NCBI GenBank assembly: GCA_021734165.1
Contig: JAIPJL010000014.1
Coordinates: forward strand, 1 to 41,778
Direction: 5' to 3'
Source: a bacterium
GTDB taxonomy: Bacteria; Electryoneota; AABM5-125-24; Hatepunaeales; Hatepunaeaceae
DNA: 41,778 nt
Shown here: positions 1 through 7,600 of the stretch, piece after piece
Layout of the letters: the number at the start of each line of letters is the position of its first letter
How positions within the stretch are numbered: the stretch's first letter is position 1
The notes under the pieces: model-generated
The model's input: the letters and a program-made list of their open reading frames with translations, nothing else
What the model was told of the DNA's origin: nothing
The model's database searches: none
Program-made: the position numbers and the translations under genes

Positions 1-1117
1 CGATTTCATAAGCAAGTATCTTTGCAACAATATGCTCCATTTCGGAAATTCGCTCAGCAGGAAGAGGACCGATAAAAGCATTAGGAATCCATTCCTCTGG
101 GTGGGGGCCTTCAGGATTTTCATAATCCCAGATAACAAACTGGTTGTCTGAATGGCTCCAACTCTGCATAGCCGCTTGGCCGTCATTATAAAATGGTATG
201 TCAAAATCACCGTTTCCATCACCTGCAAGCAGAACAAAGGTAGGTTTCATTTCCCAGTCACCCAACCGCAGTGAATCTCTTAAACCTTCTCTACCGTCAA
301 TACCACCCATATTCATCATCGTAACTTCAAACCCTTTCCGTCTTTTCCACTCGGCAAGCGGTTCGACAGCTTCAATGACATCATCATTATCATCTGTCAC
401 TATAACATATCCACCAAGGTTGTTTTGATGCAGATGATCTTCATCACGGCGCGGAGGCTGGTCGCTTAATGATCGCACCAGTTCGGACATTGCAGGCGCT
501 ATTTGACGTTCAGGAATAACTTTGGCTGCCGGATCGCTTTCGAAGCTTACATCAACCTTCAAATTATCAAAAACGTAAAGTTCTTCTTTATGGGGATTGT
601 ACTGGTATGGGGAAACTGTTAATACTGCGAAACGAGTTCCGCCAATGGTCAACACATCAGAGATAGTTGCCGGTTTGGCGGGAATGAGTTCGTTTGATGC
701 ATAATTAGCAGGATTGGGCTGCTGCAAAGAAACAGCATCCGAACTGTTGATGTCACTAATCGGGAAAGGAGCGATCTTAATATCAGCAATTGTTTCACAG
801 ACGCCTTCCTGTATTGTCAGCGTGGGTTTCATGCCGCTTGGTAGTTCGATCCACTTACTCCAGCCTGGAAGCACAGGACCTCCCATTTTGCCGATTACGA
901 CGTCAGCATTTATGTCAATTTGGCTGAAAGATTGACCGTCAAACTCAAATTCCGTTAGTTCAACTAAGGGTGAAATAATGGATACCGAGATTTCTGCTTC
1001 ATTATTTCCACTTATTGAAAGCCAAGCCGGTGTTGAATTCCCAAAAGCATTCTGAGAACATAAAACTGTTATAATCAGCGTTAAAGAAAGCGTGTTCAAA
1101 GTAGGCAGTTTTTTCAT
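1..1117 (-). CDS. Secreted gingipain-like C25 peptidase, N-terminal part (runs off left edge)
   Basis: This is the first 372 codons of a gene that continues beyond the window edge. The start ATG at 1117 is preceded by a GGAGACGAG-type ribosome binding site. Residues 1 to about 26 form a signal peptide (KK followed by a hydrophobic run ending around NAFG). A propeptide-like region follows. From about residue 225 the sequence (GGYVIVTDDNDDVIEAVEPL, then AEWKRRKGFEV) and the later FVLLAGDGNGDFDIPFY match the start of the peptidase C25 catalytic domain, as in the complete homologue at 10205-14125. The catalytic His and Cys would lie beyond the window, so activity cannot be judged. By analogy with its neighbour it probably ends in a type IX sorting domain, but that is inference. 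Confidence 0.85.
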   Translation of the reverse strand, partial: MKKLPTLNTLSLTLIITVLCSQNAFGNSTPAWLSISGNNEAEISVSIISPLVELTEFEFDGQSFSQIDINADVVIGKMGGPVLPGWSKWIELPSGMKPTLTIQEGVCETIADIKIAPFPISDINSSDAVSLQQPNPANYASNELIPAKPATISDVLTIGGTRFAVLTVSPYQYNPHKEELYVFDNLKVDVSFESDPAAKVIPERQIAPAMSELVRSLSDQPPRRDEDHLHQNNLGGYVIVTDDNDDVIEAVEPLAEWKRRKGFEVTMMNMGGIDGREGLRDSLRLGDWEMKPTFVLLAGDGNGDFDIPFYNDGQAAMQSWSHSDNQFVIWDYENPEGPHPEEWIPNAFIGPLPAERISEMEHIVAKILAYEI

Positions 1118-1522
1118 TGCTCGTCTCCGTGGAGTATGTTTTGCTCCAATTCCTGTAGTTGACTTACAGAATTGAGTGTTTAAATAATACTGATTCTTTG
1201 AATTATTCCTAAGTTTATATTTCAGGCGTCATTCCAGTTAAGCAATCTGTCCGAAAACAACAAACAAATAGTGGTGTCAGGCGTCCACTGCCTATGCAGG
1301 GGATGCCTGACGACACTCGTAAACTTATTCTCGAACAAACTACTCTACAGGAGTAACATGCCATTTTTAAGCAAAATAATCCAAAGAACTCGGGGTGTTT
1401 GACTCAAGACCTGCGCATCAGAAAATATTTTTCAGCGTTTGGTTTGTAATGTTCTGAAATGTAGTGTACACCTCCGTATTTGCGATTTGCAACGGAGATA
1501 CCTACGCTGTTAACTCAGTAAG
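1118..1522. other. Intergenic spacer with promoter region and an imperfect hairpin
   Basis: This 405-bp spacer separates the C25 peptidase start from the end of the lipoprotein gene, so it must hold the peptidase promoter; I could not pick out a convincing -35/-10 pair. At about 1272-1316 there is an imperfect inverted repeat (GTGTCAGGC ... GCCTGACGACAC) around CCACTGCCTATGCAGGGG, which resembles the dispersed GC-rich inverted repeats elsewhere in the window. No convincing gene is seen. Confidence 0.5.
1472..1497 (-). terminator. Possible terminator hairpin after the lipoprotein gene
   Basis: CTCCG at 1472-1476 pairs with CGGAG at 1493-1497, with an inner TTGC/GCAA stem. It lies about 25 bp past the lipoprotein stop codon. 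There is no clear T-run, so a role in termination is only suggested by position. Confidence 0.3.
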
Positions 1523-1852
1523 CTAACGCCCAAGCTCTTCCATTTCAGCTTCGAGGATTTTCATCCTCTCTTTTGCTTTGCGCATAGCATCCTCGGCAGA
1601 AAGTTTAGAATTAATCGCTGCTTCACGCGCTTCCTGAACTCGACCATCCCTTGCCAAATCTGCAGCTTCAACAAGCAGTTCTTCAGCCTTGAGATAATCA
1701 TCTGTTGCATGTTCTTCAGCATTGAATTCCTGAGCAACATTTATTGCATCTTCCGCTCTTTTAAGCTCCCTTTCGGCTGAAGTATCACATCCTGTTAATG
1801 ACAGGGATACCATTACAAACAGTCCTGCCATTAAAAAAATCGACAGACGCAT
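1523..1852 (-). CDS. Small alpha-helical lipoprotein (DUF4398-like)
   Basis: The product is a 109-residue predicted lipoprotein. The signal sequence ends in a lipobox (SLTGC) with Cys22 as the lipidated residue. The mature part is almost entirely charged, Ala/Glu-rich helix (AEDAINVAQEF, EAADLARDGRVQEAREAA), like the helical lipoproteins of the DUF4398 type found near OmpA-like or envelope proteins. It starts 40 bp after the GspF/PilC-like gene and has a strong AGGAGG ribosome binding site, so it is probably the last gene of that transcript. It is likely anchored in an envelope membrane facing the periplasm. A specific function is not known. Confidence 0.75.
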   Translation of the reverse strand: MRLSIFLMAGLFVMVSLSLTGCDTSAERELKRAEDAINVAQEFNAEEHATDDYLKAEELLVEAADLARDGRVQEAREAAINSKLSAEDAMRKAKERMKILEAEMEELGR

Positions 1853-1892
1853 AAAATAATCCTCCTAAGATAGTAAATACGAAAATTTTACT

Positions 1893-3131
1893 TTAATGTT
1901 GTGCCATCTGGGTCATATCCCACATTGGCAGGAAAATCGCCAAAGCCAACAAAAGAACCATACCGCCCATACCGACAGTGAGAATTGGCTCAATCATTCC
2001 AGTAAGTCCTTCAACAGCTTGAGTTACTTCTTCATCGTAATATTCGGAAATATTGACCAGCATATCATCAATAGCTCCGGATTCCTCCCCAACTGAGATC
2101 ATTTTAACAACGAGAGGCGGGAAAAGACCGGTTTCACCGAGAGAAATTGCAATACCTCTGCCGTATTCAATACCCTCAGCGGCCTGCTTCAGAGCTTGTC
2201 CCAACACAGCATTTCCCACAGTACCTGCAACTATCTCAAATATTTGCAGGATAGGCAAGCCTGCCCTCGAGAGTGTTTCAAACATCCTTGTGAAGCGGGT
2301 CATGGCAGTTTTCAGTATCAGCGTTCCAAAGATGGGCAGCTTTAGTATGAAACCGTCCCACCAAAAACGTCCGGCTTTGGTTGAAAGTACGATTCGAAAA
2401 CCGATAATAATCCCTGCAATAACAATAATCATCAACCACCAGTATCCGAGAACAATATCAGCAAGAGCCATAAGAATCACGGTGGGTAATGGTAAGTCAA
2501 GCCCTACCTGGTTGAAAATCGCCGCAAACTTAGGAACCACCATAGTCACCAAGACAAGAAATGCAATACCCATACCGCTTACAACGATAATTGGATAGCG
2601 TAAAGCTCCCTTTACCTTGTGCTTAATTTCCACGTCGCGTTTCAGCACATCTGCAATTCGTACTAAAACAGTATCCAGCACACCACCTAATTCACCAGCT
2701 TTAACGGCATTAATATAAATATCGTCGAAAACCTTCGGATGTTTGCTAAGTGCGCTTGAAAAATCTTTTCCACTTGCGATATCCTCTGCAACCTGAAGCA
2801 AAATCTCTGCAAGATTTGGGTTTTCCGCTTGTCCGGCAAGTGTTTCGAGAGAAGAGAGAATAGGAACCCCCGCTTTAAGCAGGGTCACGAGCTGCCTGGT
2901 AAAATCAATAACATCGCGAACTGTAACCTTACGACGTTTACCTTCCTTAACGGTAAAATTTATTCCAGCAGATTTTTGTCCGCCTGAACTCGAATCACTT
3001 ACAGAAATGCTTATCGGCATAAGCTCCTGACTTTTCAGGACATGCTCCACTGCATTAGCGTCTCCAGCATCAATCACACCAGTTATTTCCTTGCCTGATG
3101 AATTAATCGCTACGTATGAAAAATGAGGCAT
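1893..3131 (-). CDS. Type II secretion/type IV pilus inner-membrane platform protein (GspF/PilC family)
   Basis: The 412-residue protein has the standard length and architecture of the GspF/PilC family. An N-terminal cytoplasmic segment (FSYVAINSSGKEITGVIDAG) is followed by two T2SSF domains, at about residues 70-195 and 270-400, each with the RQLVTLLKAGVPIL / FETLSRAGLPILQ motif. Predicted membrane segments lie near 175-195, 220-250 and at the C-terminus (GGMVLLLALAIFLPMWDM). The family forms the platform that links the assembly ATPase to the pseudopilus or pilus. No GspE/PilB, prepilin or secretin gene lies beside it here, so type II secretion and type IV pilus cannot be told apart. The sigma-54 activator gene ends 190 bp upstream on the same strand. 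Confidence 0.92.
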   Translation of the reverse strand: MPHFSYVAINSSGKEITGVIDAGDANAVEHVLKSQELMPISISVSDSSSGGQKSAGINFTVKEGKRRKVTVRDVIDFTRQLVTLLKAGVPILSSLETLAGQAENPNLAEILLQVAEDIASGKDFSSALSKHPKVFDDIYINAVKAGELGGVLDTVLVRIADVLKRDVEIKHKVKGALRYPIIVVSGMGIAFLVLVTMVVPKFAAIFNQVGLDLPLPTVILMALADIVLGYWWLMIIVIAGIIIGFRIVLSTKAGRFWWDGFILKLPIFGTLILKTAMTRFTRMFETLSRAGLPILQIFEIVAGTVGNAVLGQALKQAAEGIEYGRGIAISLGETGLFPPLVVKMISVGEESGAIDDMLVNISEYYDEEVTQAVEGLTGMIEPILTVGMGGMVLLLALAIFLPMWDMTQMAQH

Positions 3132-3320
3132 TATATCTACCGTTTAAGTTTTGAAATTACTCTCAATGAATGTAAATCTGAAGCAGCGCCTATGATTCTT
3201 TTATAACATTACAATATAATAAATTCCTTGCCAATATGAAACTAATGAAAAATTAAATGGTAAGTTAATCGTATCTAAAGAAAGCATAGTCGAAGATTTA
3301 TATTTTAACCACTTCTTAAA

Positions 3321-4760
3321 TTACCCTTCTTCTTGATTTAAGGATTGTAATCCATGTTCATCTATCTTCCTGTAAAGCGTATTCCGTCCAATACCGAGCT
3401 GCCTCGCAGTTAATGCAATATTGCCATCATTGACTTTTAATGCACTGATAATCACATCTTTCTCGACGTCTTTCAATGGTCTTACTTCAGCTTTACCTAA
3501 GTTATCTATTTCATCTCTATCAACTATAGTATCCTGGCAACGAATCCATTCAAGCTGATGTGGAAAATCCTCTACTCTCAGCTTAACTCCATCGGACAGC
3601 AGCAACGCCCTTTCAACCGCATTCTGCAACTCCCGAACATTGCCGTGCCAGGGATAACTACATAGAAGATCAAAAACATCACTATTAATTCTGTCTATGC
3701 GTCTTTTATTGCGTTCACCGGTTGTTTTTAAGAAGTAATATGTGAGTATTGCAATATCTTCTTGCCGGTCTTTCAAAGATGGTAAATGTATTGGGAATAC
3801 ATTAATCCGATAGAGAAGATCTTCTCTGAAACTTCCGTCTTTAACCATATCTTCAAGGTTTCGATTAGTTGCGGTAATCAATCGGACATTGACTCTAATA
3901 GTATCATTGCCTCCGATGCGCTCAAATTCACCATACTCTATAACGCGCAGAACTTTTGCCTGGAGCGCAGGACTCATTTCACCGATCTCATCAAGGAAAA
4001 GCGTACCGCCGTCAGCTATTTCGAACTTGCCTGCCATTCGGTTTACAGCGCCGGTGAAAGCGCCTTTTTCATGACCAAAAAACTGACTTTCAAGAAGACC
4101 TTCCGGGACAGCGGCGCAATTCACAGTTATAAATGGTTTTTCACTTCGACTACTGGTTGAATGAATCATGTGGGCAACGAGTTCCTTGCCTGTACCGCTT
4201 TCCCCTGTAACCAATATCGGAACGTTAGCATTGGAAATCTTTGTCAAGTCTTTATATATATTCAATATTTCTGAAGTCAGACTCAACATCTTATTGTAAT
4301 TATACTTATGTTTGAGTTCGCTTCTTAACTCGTTTATCTTGTGTAGCCAAGCGACAGTCTCCATATACTCACGACAGGAATCGGCAATTTCGATTGTATT
4401 GTCTATATCTGAAATCATAGACGCAGCGAAACCGATCTTTGTCATTTCCTCCGCTGTATCTTTTATGGATGACGGACAGAACGATAGTATAGGCAGGTTT
4501 GGTAGTTTTTTCTTGACCTGACGCGCAAAATCGATACCACTGAACAGCGTGAGTCTGAGATGGAGAACAACAAGATCAAATCCGGAGAGCGCTAACATCT
4601 GCATAGCAGTATCGGCAGTTGCCGCATGCTCAATTCTAACATTATTGCCAAATTCACGCTGAAGCGCTGTGGTTGTGCGACGACGTCTGTCAACAACCAG
4701 AACTTGAAATGGCTTTTTCTGAGTAAAACAACTTCCTGCTATTTGATGTTGTCCGTTCAA
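3321..4760 (-). CDS. NtrC-family sigma-54-dependent activator with degenerate receiver
   Basis: The 479-residue protein has three domains. Residues 17-133 form a response-regulator receiver fold, but the phosphoacceptor Asp position is His67 (LVVLHLRL), only one acidic residue (Asp24) remains in the first pocket, and the conserved Lys position is Ser117. Residues 160-400 form the sigma-54 AAA+ domain, with Walker A GESGTGKE (186-193), an intact GAFTGA loop (233-238) that contacts sigma-54, and Walker B GGTLFLDEIGE (251-261). Residues 431-472 form a Fis-type helix-turn-helix. The start codon overlaps the stop of the ABC permease gene by 4 bp (ATGA), so the two are translationally coupled. Activation must work without ordinary Asp phosphorylation, perhaps by ligand, by protein contact or by gene dosage; this is inference. 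Targets are unknown. Confidence 0.93.
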   Translation of the reverse strand: MNGQHQIAGSCFTQKKPFQVLVVDRRRRTTTALQREFGNNVRIEHAATADTAMQMLALSGFDLVVLHLRLTLFSGIDFARQVKKKLPNLPILSFCPSSIKDTAEEMTKIGFAASMISDIDNTIEIADSCREYMETVAWLHKINELRSELKHKYNYNKMLSLTSEILNIYKDLTKISNANVPILVTGESGTGKELVAHMIHSTSSRSEKPFITVNCAAVPEGLLESQFFGHEKGAFTGAVNRMAGKFEIADGGTLFLDEIGEMSPALQAKVLRVIEYGEFERIGGNDTIRVNVRLITATNRNLEDMVKDGSFREDLLYRINVFPIHLPSLKDRQEDIAILTYYFLKTTGERNKRRIDRINSDVFDLLCSYPWHGNVRELQNAVERALLLSDGVKLRVEDFPHQLEWIRCQDTIVDRDEIDNLGKAEVRPLKDVEKDVIISALKVNDGNIALTARQLGIGRNTLYRKIDEHGLQSLNQEEG

Positions 4761-6454
4761 ATGTCCCTTGATTGAATTGCTAATCTGCCTAATCGAAGCG
4801 GAATAAAGATAACCAGGATATTCAGGCAGAACACGAGAATCAGAGCTTCAATAGTTTTTATCGTCGGAAAAGGTCCTCGATCGACAAGATATATGAAATA
4901 ACCATACACAGGCCAAGCGATTATTGCTACCATTAAAGCCACGTAAACCAGACTGAAAACAACGGTCAATACTCCACCATAAGTTGATGCGATACGCATA
5001 GGACTTTCAACACTGAAATCAGGGAGTAACGCTCCCATTCCGGTTGCAAGTGAGCAAAGCGCCGCTCCCATCAGAAACGTACCGGTTGTAGTTAAGGTAA
5101 TCATAGCGCCGTCAAGATGCAGCGCCCGGTTGGAAAAAAACACCATTAATTCACATAATCCAAGAAATACCACGAACGCCAACAGAAACTTTTCAAAGAA
5201 TAAACCTTTGGTTGAAACCGGCGCCGATCTGACCACCCAGAAACCTCGTCCTTCAAGACTGATAAGCGGAAAAACAAAACGCACTGATAGCGTTGCCAGG
5301 ATAAAACCGGTAAAGGCAAAGTTAAGAAATAAAACTATCGTTTTCCAGTACGGATTATCAAAGTCGAAACGACTTGAAATATAAATCAGATTCAATAGAT
5401 AGATTAACATAAAGGCAAAAAGAATCATAAACTGTGCCCATTGGTTCGGATTGCGGGTGAATTGAATCAGGTCTTTTAGCAGCATTGCTTTAAGCGGATT
5501 TTGCAGCCATCCTTTGGTAAATCGCTTCGCCAACGAGCCTGTTTTTGAGCGAAGTATGCTTCCTGATAACTCGCTGAAAGCTGTCCAGGCGCTGTAATAG
5601 AATTTGTCAGCGATTACCATGATCCAACGCAACCAGACAAACATCGTTAATGTAAGCAAGATTCCAAGGAACAGCGCTTTTCCGTTATTTCCGGACTGAA
5701 GTAAACGTAATCCATCTATCAGCCAGTGAGCAGGTGACAGGAAATCGTTGCCTTGTTGATTCAATTGAGCAAGATAACGATCGATATTTGAGTATCTCGC
5801 AGCTCCGCCAACCACAAATCCCTGAAATCTTTGAGAATGAACCCAGAAGCCCATTATTACAAGTGTAATAACGGTGACTAATACGACTGCTGCACGAGCG
5901 GATGTTACTCTCGCAAAATGAATTAAAGCGCCGAGCGCCAAAGAGCCTATTTCAGCGGCAATTACAACAATTGGTATTATTCCGAAGAGGATTATACAGA
6001 TTATTAGCCAGATCGGCATAGCGTAGATCAATCCCCATGCAACAACAATCGGTATTCCCAGAATTGCCAGTGACCAGGAGCTGTAAACCAGATTATCTGC
6101 AAAACGACTGAGAAATATCCTGCCCGATGAAACAGGATGCGAAACAAGAAATGTTATCTCAGGTGAGCGGAAAATTGTGGCAATGCCTGTAATGAGATTA
6201 CTGATGACCAGTAGCCAGAAGACCGTAACTATGGTAATTCCGAGTACTCTTTGCATTAACGGTTCACCGATGCCTTCAAGCTCAAGCAGTTTTCCAAACA
6301 CCTTATAAAAGAAAAAAGTTGCGCCAATTCCAAGCAGTGTTATGACAATAACGGACAGTATTTTCCCAATGCGCGCTCCTTTACTCTGGAGTGAAAACTG
6401 CCCGATAAGCATTCTCCACTTCCAGCCCAAGTCCGTTTGCGGAATGTGGCTCAT
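4757..6454 (-). CDS. ABC exporter permease
   Basis: The 565-residue protein is strongly hydrophobic, with about a dozen predicted membrane segments in two clusters (residues about 30-260 and 340-560) separated by a basic cytoplasmic stretch. The segment around RSPEITFLVSHPVSSGRIF and the second-half LISLEGRGFWVVRSAPVSTK are characteristic of the large putative ABC exporter permease family (ABC_export-like). Its start overlaps the stop of the upstream ATPase by 4 bp (ATGA), and its stop overlaps the start of the sigma-54 activator in the same way. The three genes therefore form one tightly coupled operon. The substrate cannot be inferred. Confidence 0.85.
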   Translation of the reverse strand: MSHIPQTDLGWKWRMLIGQFSLQSKGARIGKILSVIVITLLGIGATFFFYKVFGKLLELEGIGEPLMQRVLGITIVTVFWLLVISNLITGIATIFRSPEITFLVSHPVSSGRIFLSRFADNLVYSSWSLAILGIPIVVAWGLIYAMPIWLIICIILFGIIPIVVIAAEIGSLALGALIHFARVTSARAAVVLVTVITLVIMGFWVHSQRFQGFVVGGAARYSNIDRYLAQLNQQGNDFLSPAHWLIDGLRLLQSGNNGKALFLGILLTLTMFVWLRWIMVIADKFYYSAWTAFSELSGSILRSKTGSLAKRFTKGWLQNPLKAMLLKDLIQFTRNPNQWAQFMILFAFMLIYLLNLIYISSRFDFDNPYWKTIVLFLNFAFTGFILATLSVRFVFPLISLEGRGFWVVRSAPVSTKGLFFEKFLLAFVVFLGLCELMVFFSNRALHLDGAMITLTTTGTFLMGAALCSLATGMGALLPDFSVESPMRIASTYGGVLTVVFSLVYVALMVAIIAWPVYGYFIYLVDRGPFPTIKTIEALILVFCLNILVIFIPLRLGRLAIQSRDI

Positions 6455-7221
6455 GCAGATTCACCAATGGCTGTTATATTGAAAAACGCCTCTTCCAGAC
6501 CTCCGCTGTCGGTTGACAGTTCTTTAACACTGCCGAGCAGCGCGAGTTTTCCTTTGTGAATTATACCGACCTTATCGCAGATTTCTTCTGCAACCGTGAG
6601 AGTATGTGTCGAAAAGAAAAGCGTTCCTCCGGATTTACAGAATTCTATCATCGCTTTCTTAACCAGCTTTGCAGCGGCAGGATCGAGCCCTACCATCGGT
6701 TCATCAATCAGCGCTATCTTCGGATTATGGACGAAAGCCGACGCCATAACAACACGCTGCTTCATACCGTGCGAGTATTCGCCGATACGCTTATCGATCC
6801 AAGCGCCAATGCCAAAATCGGATTGCAGTTTCTTAACTCTTTCAAGTGTAAATGAATGCTCAAGTTTATAAAGTCCGGCGCAGAAATGCAGAAATTCTCT
6901 TCCGGTTAAACTCTCGTAAATATAAGGGCTGTCAGGCACATAGCCGGAGTTTTTCTTCGCTTCGAGTGGCTGCTTCTGAATATCATATCCGCAGATAAGT
7001 ACACTGCCGGATGATGGTTTTACGAGTCCGGCAGCGATTTTCATAGCGGTAGTTTTACCGGCGCCATTTGGACCAAGAAAAGCAAACAGCTCCCCAGGGA
7101 AGAGTTCAAGGTCGAGGTTATCAAGGGCGTTTACAGAACCGTACTGTTTTTTAACACCTGAAAAGATTATTGATGGCTGTATTTTATCGTTGATTGGGTT
7201 TTCCGTAACTATGATTAACAC
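6451..7221 (-). CDS. ABC exporter ATP-binding protein
   Basis: This is a single ABC ATPase domain of about 256 residues. It has Walker A GPNGAGKTT, the signature SHGMKQR, Walker B IALIDEPMVGLD, and a switch His in FFSTHTL, so it is predicted to be active. It powers the permease encoded next, whose start overlaps its stop by 4 bp. The start codon is uncertain because there is no in-frame ATG. A GTG at 7221 is chosen because extending to the TTG at 7269 would add a short hydrophobic stretch that ABC ATPases do not have. Neither candidate has a good ribosome binding site. Confidence 0.9.
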   Translation of the reverse strand: MLIIVTENPINDKIQPSIIFSGVKKQYGSVNALDNLDLELFPGELFAFLGPNGAGKTTAMKIAAGLVKPSSGSVLICGYDIQKQPLEAKKNSGYVPDSPYIYESLTGREFLHFCAGLYKLEHSFTLERVKKLQSDFGIGAWIDKRIGEYSHGMKQRVVMASAFVHNPKIALIDEPMVGLDPAAAKLVKKAMIEFCKSGGTLFFSTHTLTVAEEICDKVGIIHKGKLALLGSVKELSTDSGGLEEAFFNITAIGESA

Positions 7222-7322
7222 ATCTTTTTTAACAATTATCAAAGTAATAACGAAAGTAAAGAAAGTCAATTATCTTTTTTACAGATTAAAATCCGGATTC
7301 ACTCAAATTTTAATTTTTACTA

Positions 7323-7351
7323 TTGACTATGAATTGATAACAGAATATATT
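7323..7351 (+). promoter_or_regulatory. Promoter of the tRNA-His/tRNA-Glu operon
   Basis: TTGACT at 7323-7328 and TATATT at 7346-7351 are separated by exactly 17 bp. This is close to the sigma-70 consensus and lies about 20 bp upstream of the tRNA-His gene, as expected for a stable-RNA promoter. Confidence 0.7.
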
Positions 7352-7372
7352 TTTATGCTTAACGAAAACCTG

Positions 7373-7445
<73 letters not shown>

Positions 7446-7460
7446 CAAAAAAAATTTTAT

Positions 7461-7535
7461 GGCCCCATCGTCCAGTGGTTAGGGCACAGGGTTTTCGACC
7501 CTGCAACAGGAGTTCGATTCTCCTTGGGGCTACCA
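7461..7535 (+). tRNA. tRNA-Glu (anticodon TTC)
   Basis: The acceptor GGCCCCA pairs with TGGGGCT. The anticodon stem CAGGG/CCCTG carries loop TTTTCGA (anticodon TTC). The T-arm is CAGGA-GTTCGAT-TCTCC read loosely, with a normal TTCGAT loop. CCA is encoded at 7533-7535. It lies 15 bp after tRNA-His and shares its promoter. Confidence 0.97.
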
Positions 7536-7537
7536 AC

Positions 7538-7575
7538 AAAAAAGAAGAGTCCAAACGGGCTCTTCTTTTTTATTC
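7538..7575 (+). terminator. Rho-independent terminator of the tRNA operon
   Basis: AAAAAAGAAGAGTCC pairs with GGGCTCTTCTTTTTT around an AAAC loop, directly after tRNA-Glu. The A/T-flanked stem works in both directions, so it probably also ends the LVIVD-protein transcript that arrives from the other strand. Confidence 0.9.
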
Positions 7576-7600
7576 TCTATGTCTCTATTCTTCTATGATA

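Noticed and set aside
1359-1403. 14-codon plus-strand frame with an AGGAG ribosome binding site
   Set aside because: It is too short and isolated to separate from chance, and nothing downstream would make it a leader peptide.
3218-3234. TTGGCAAGGAATTTATT on the minus strand as a sigma-54 promoter for the GspF/PilC gene
   Set aside because: The GG element fits but the -12 GC element is missing, and in AT-rich DNA such partial matches are common.
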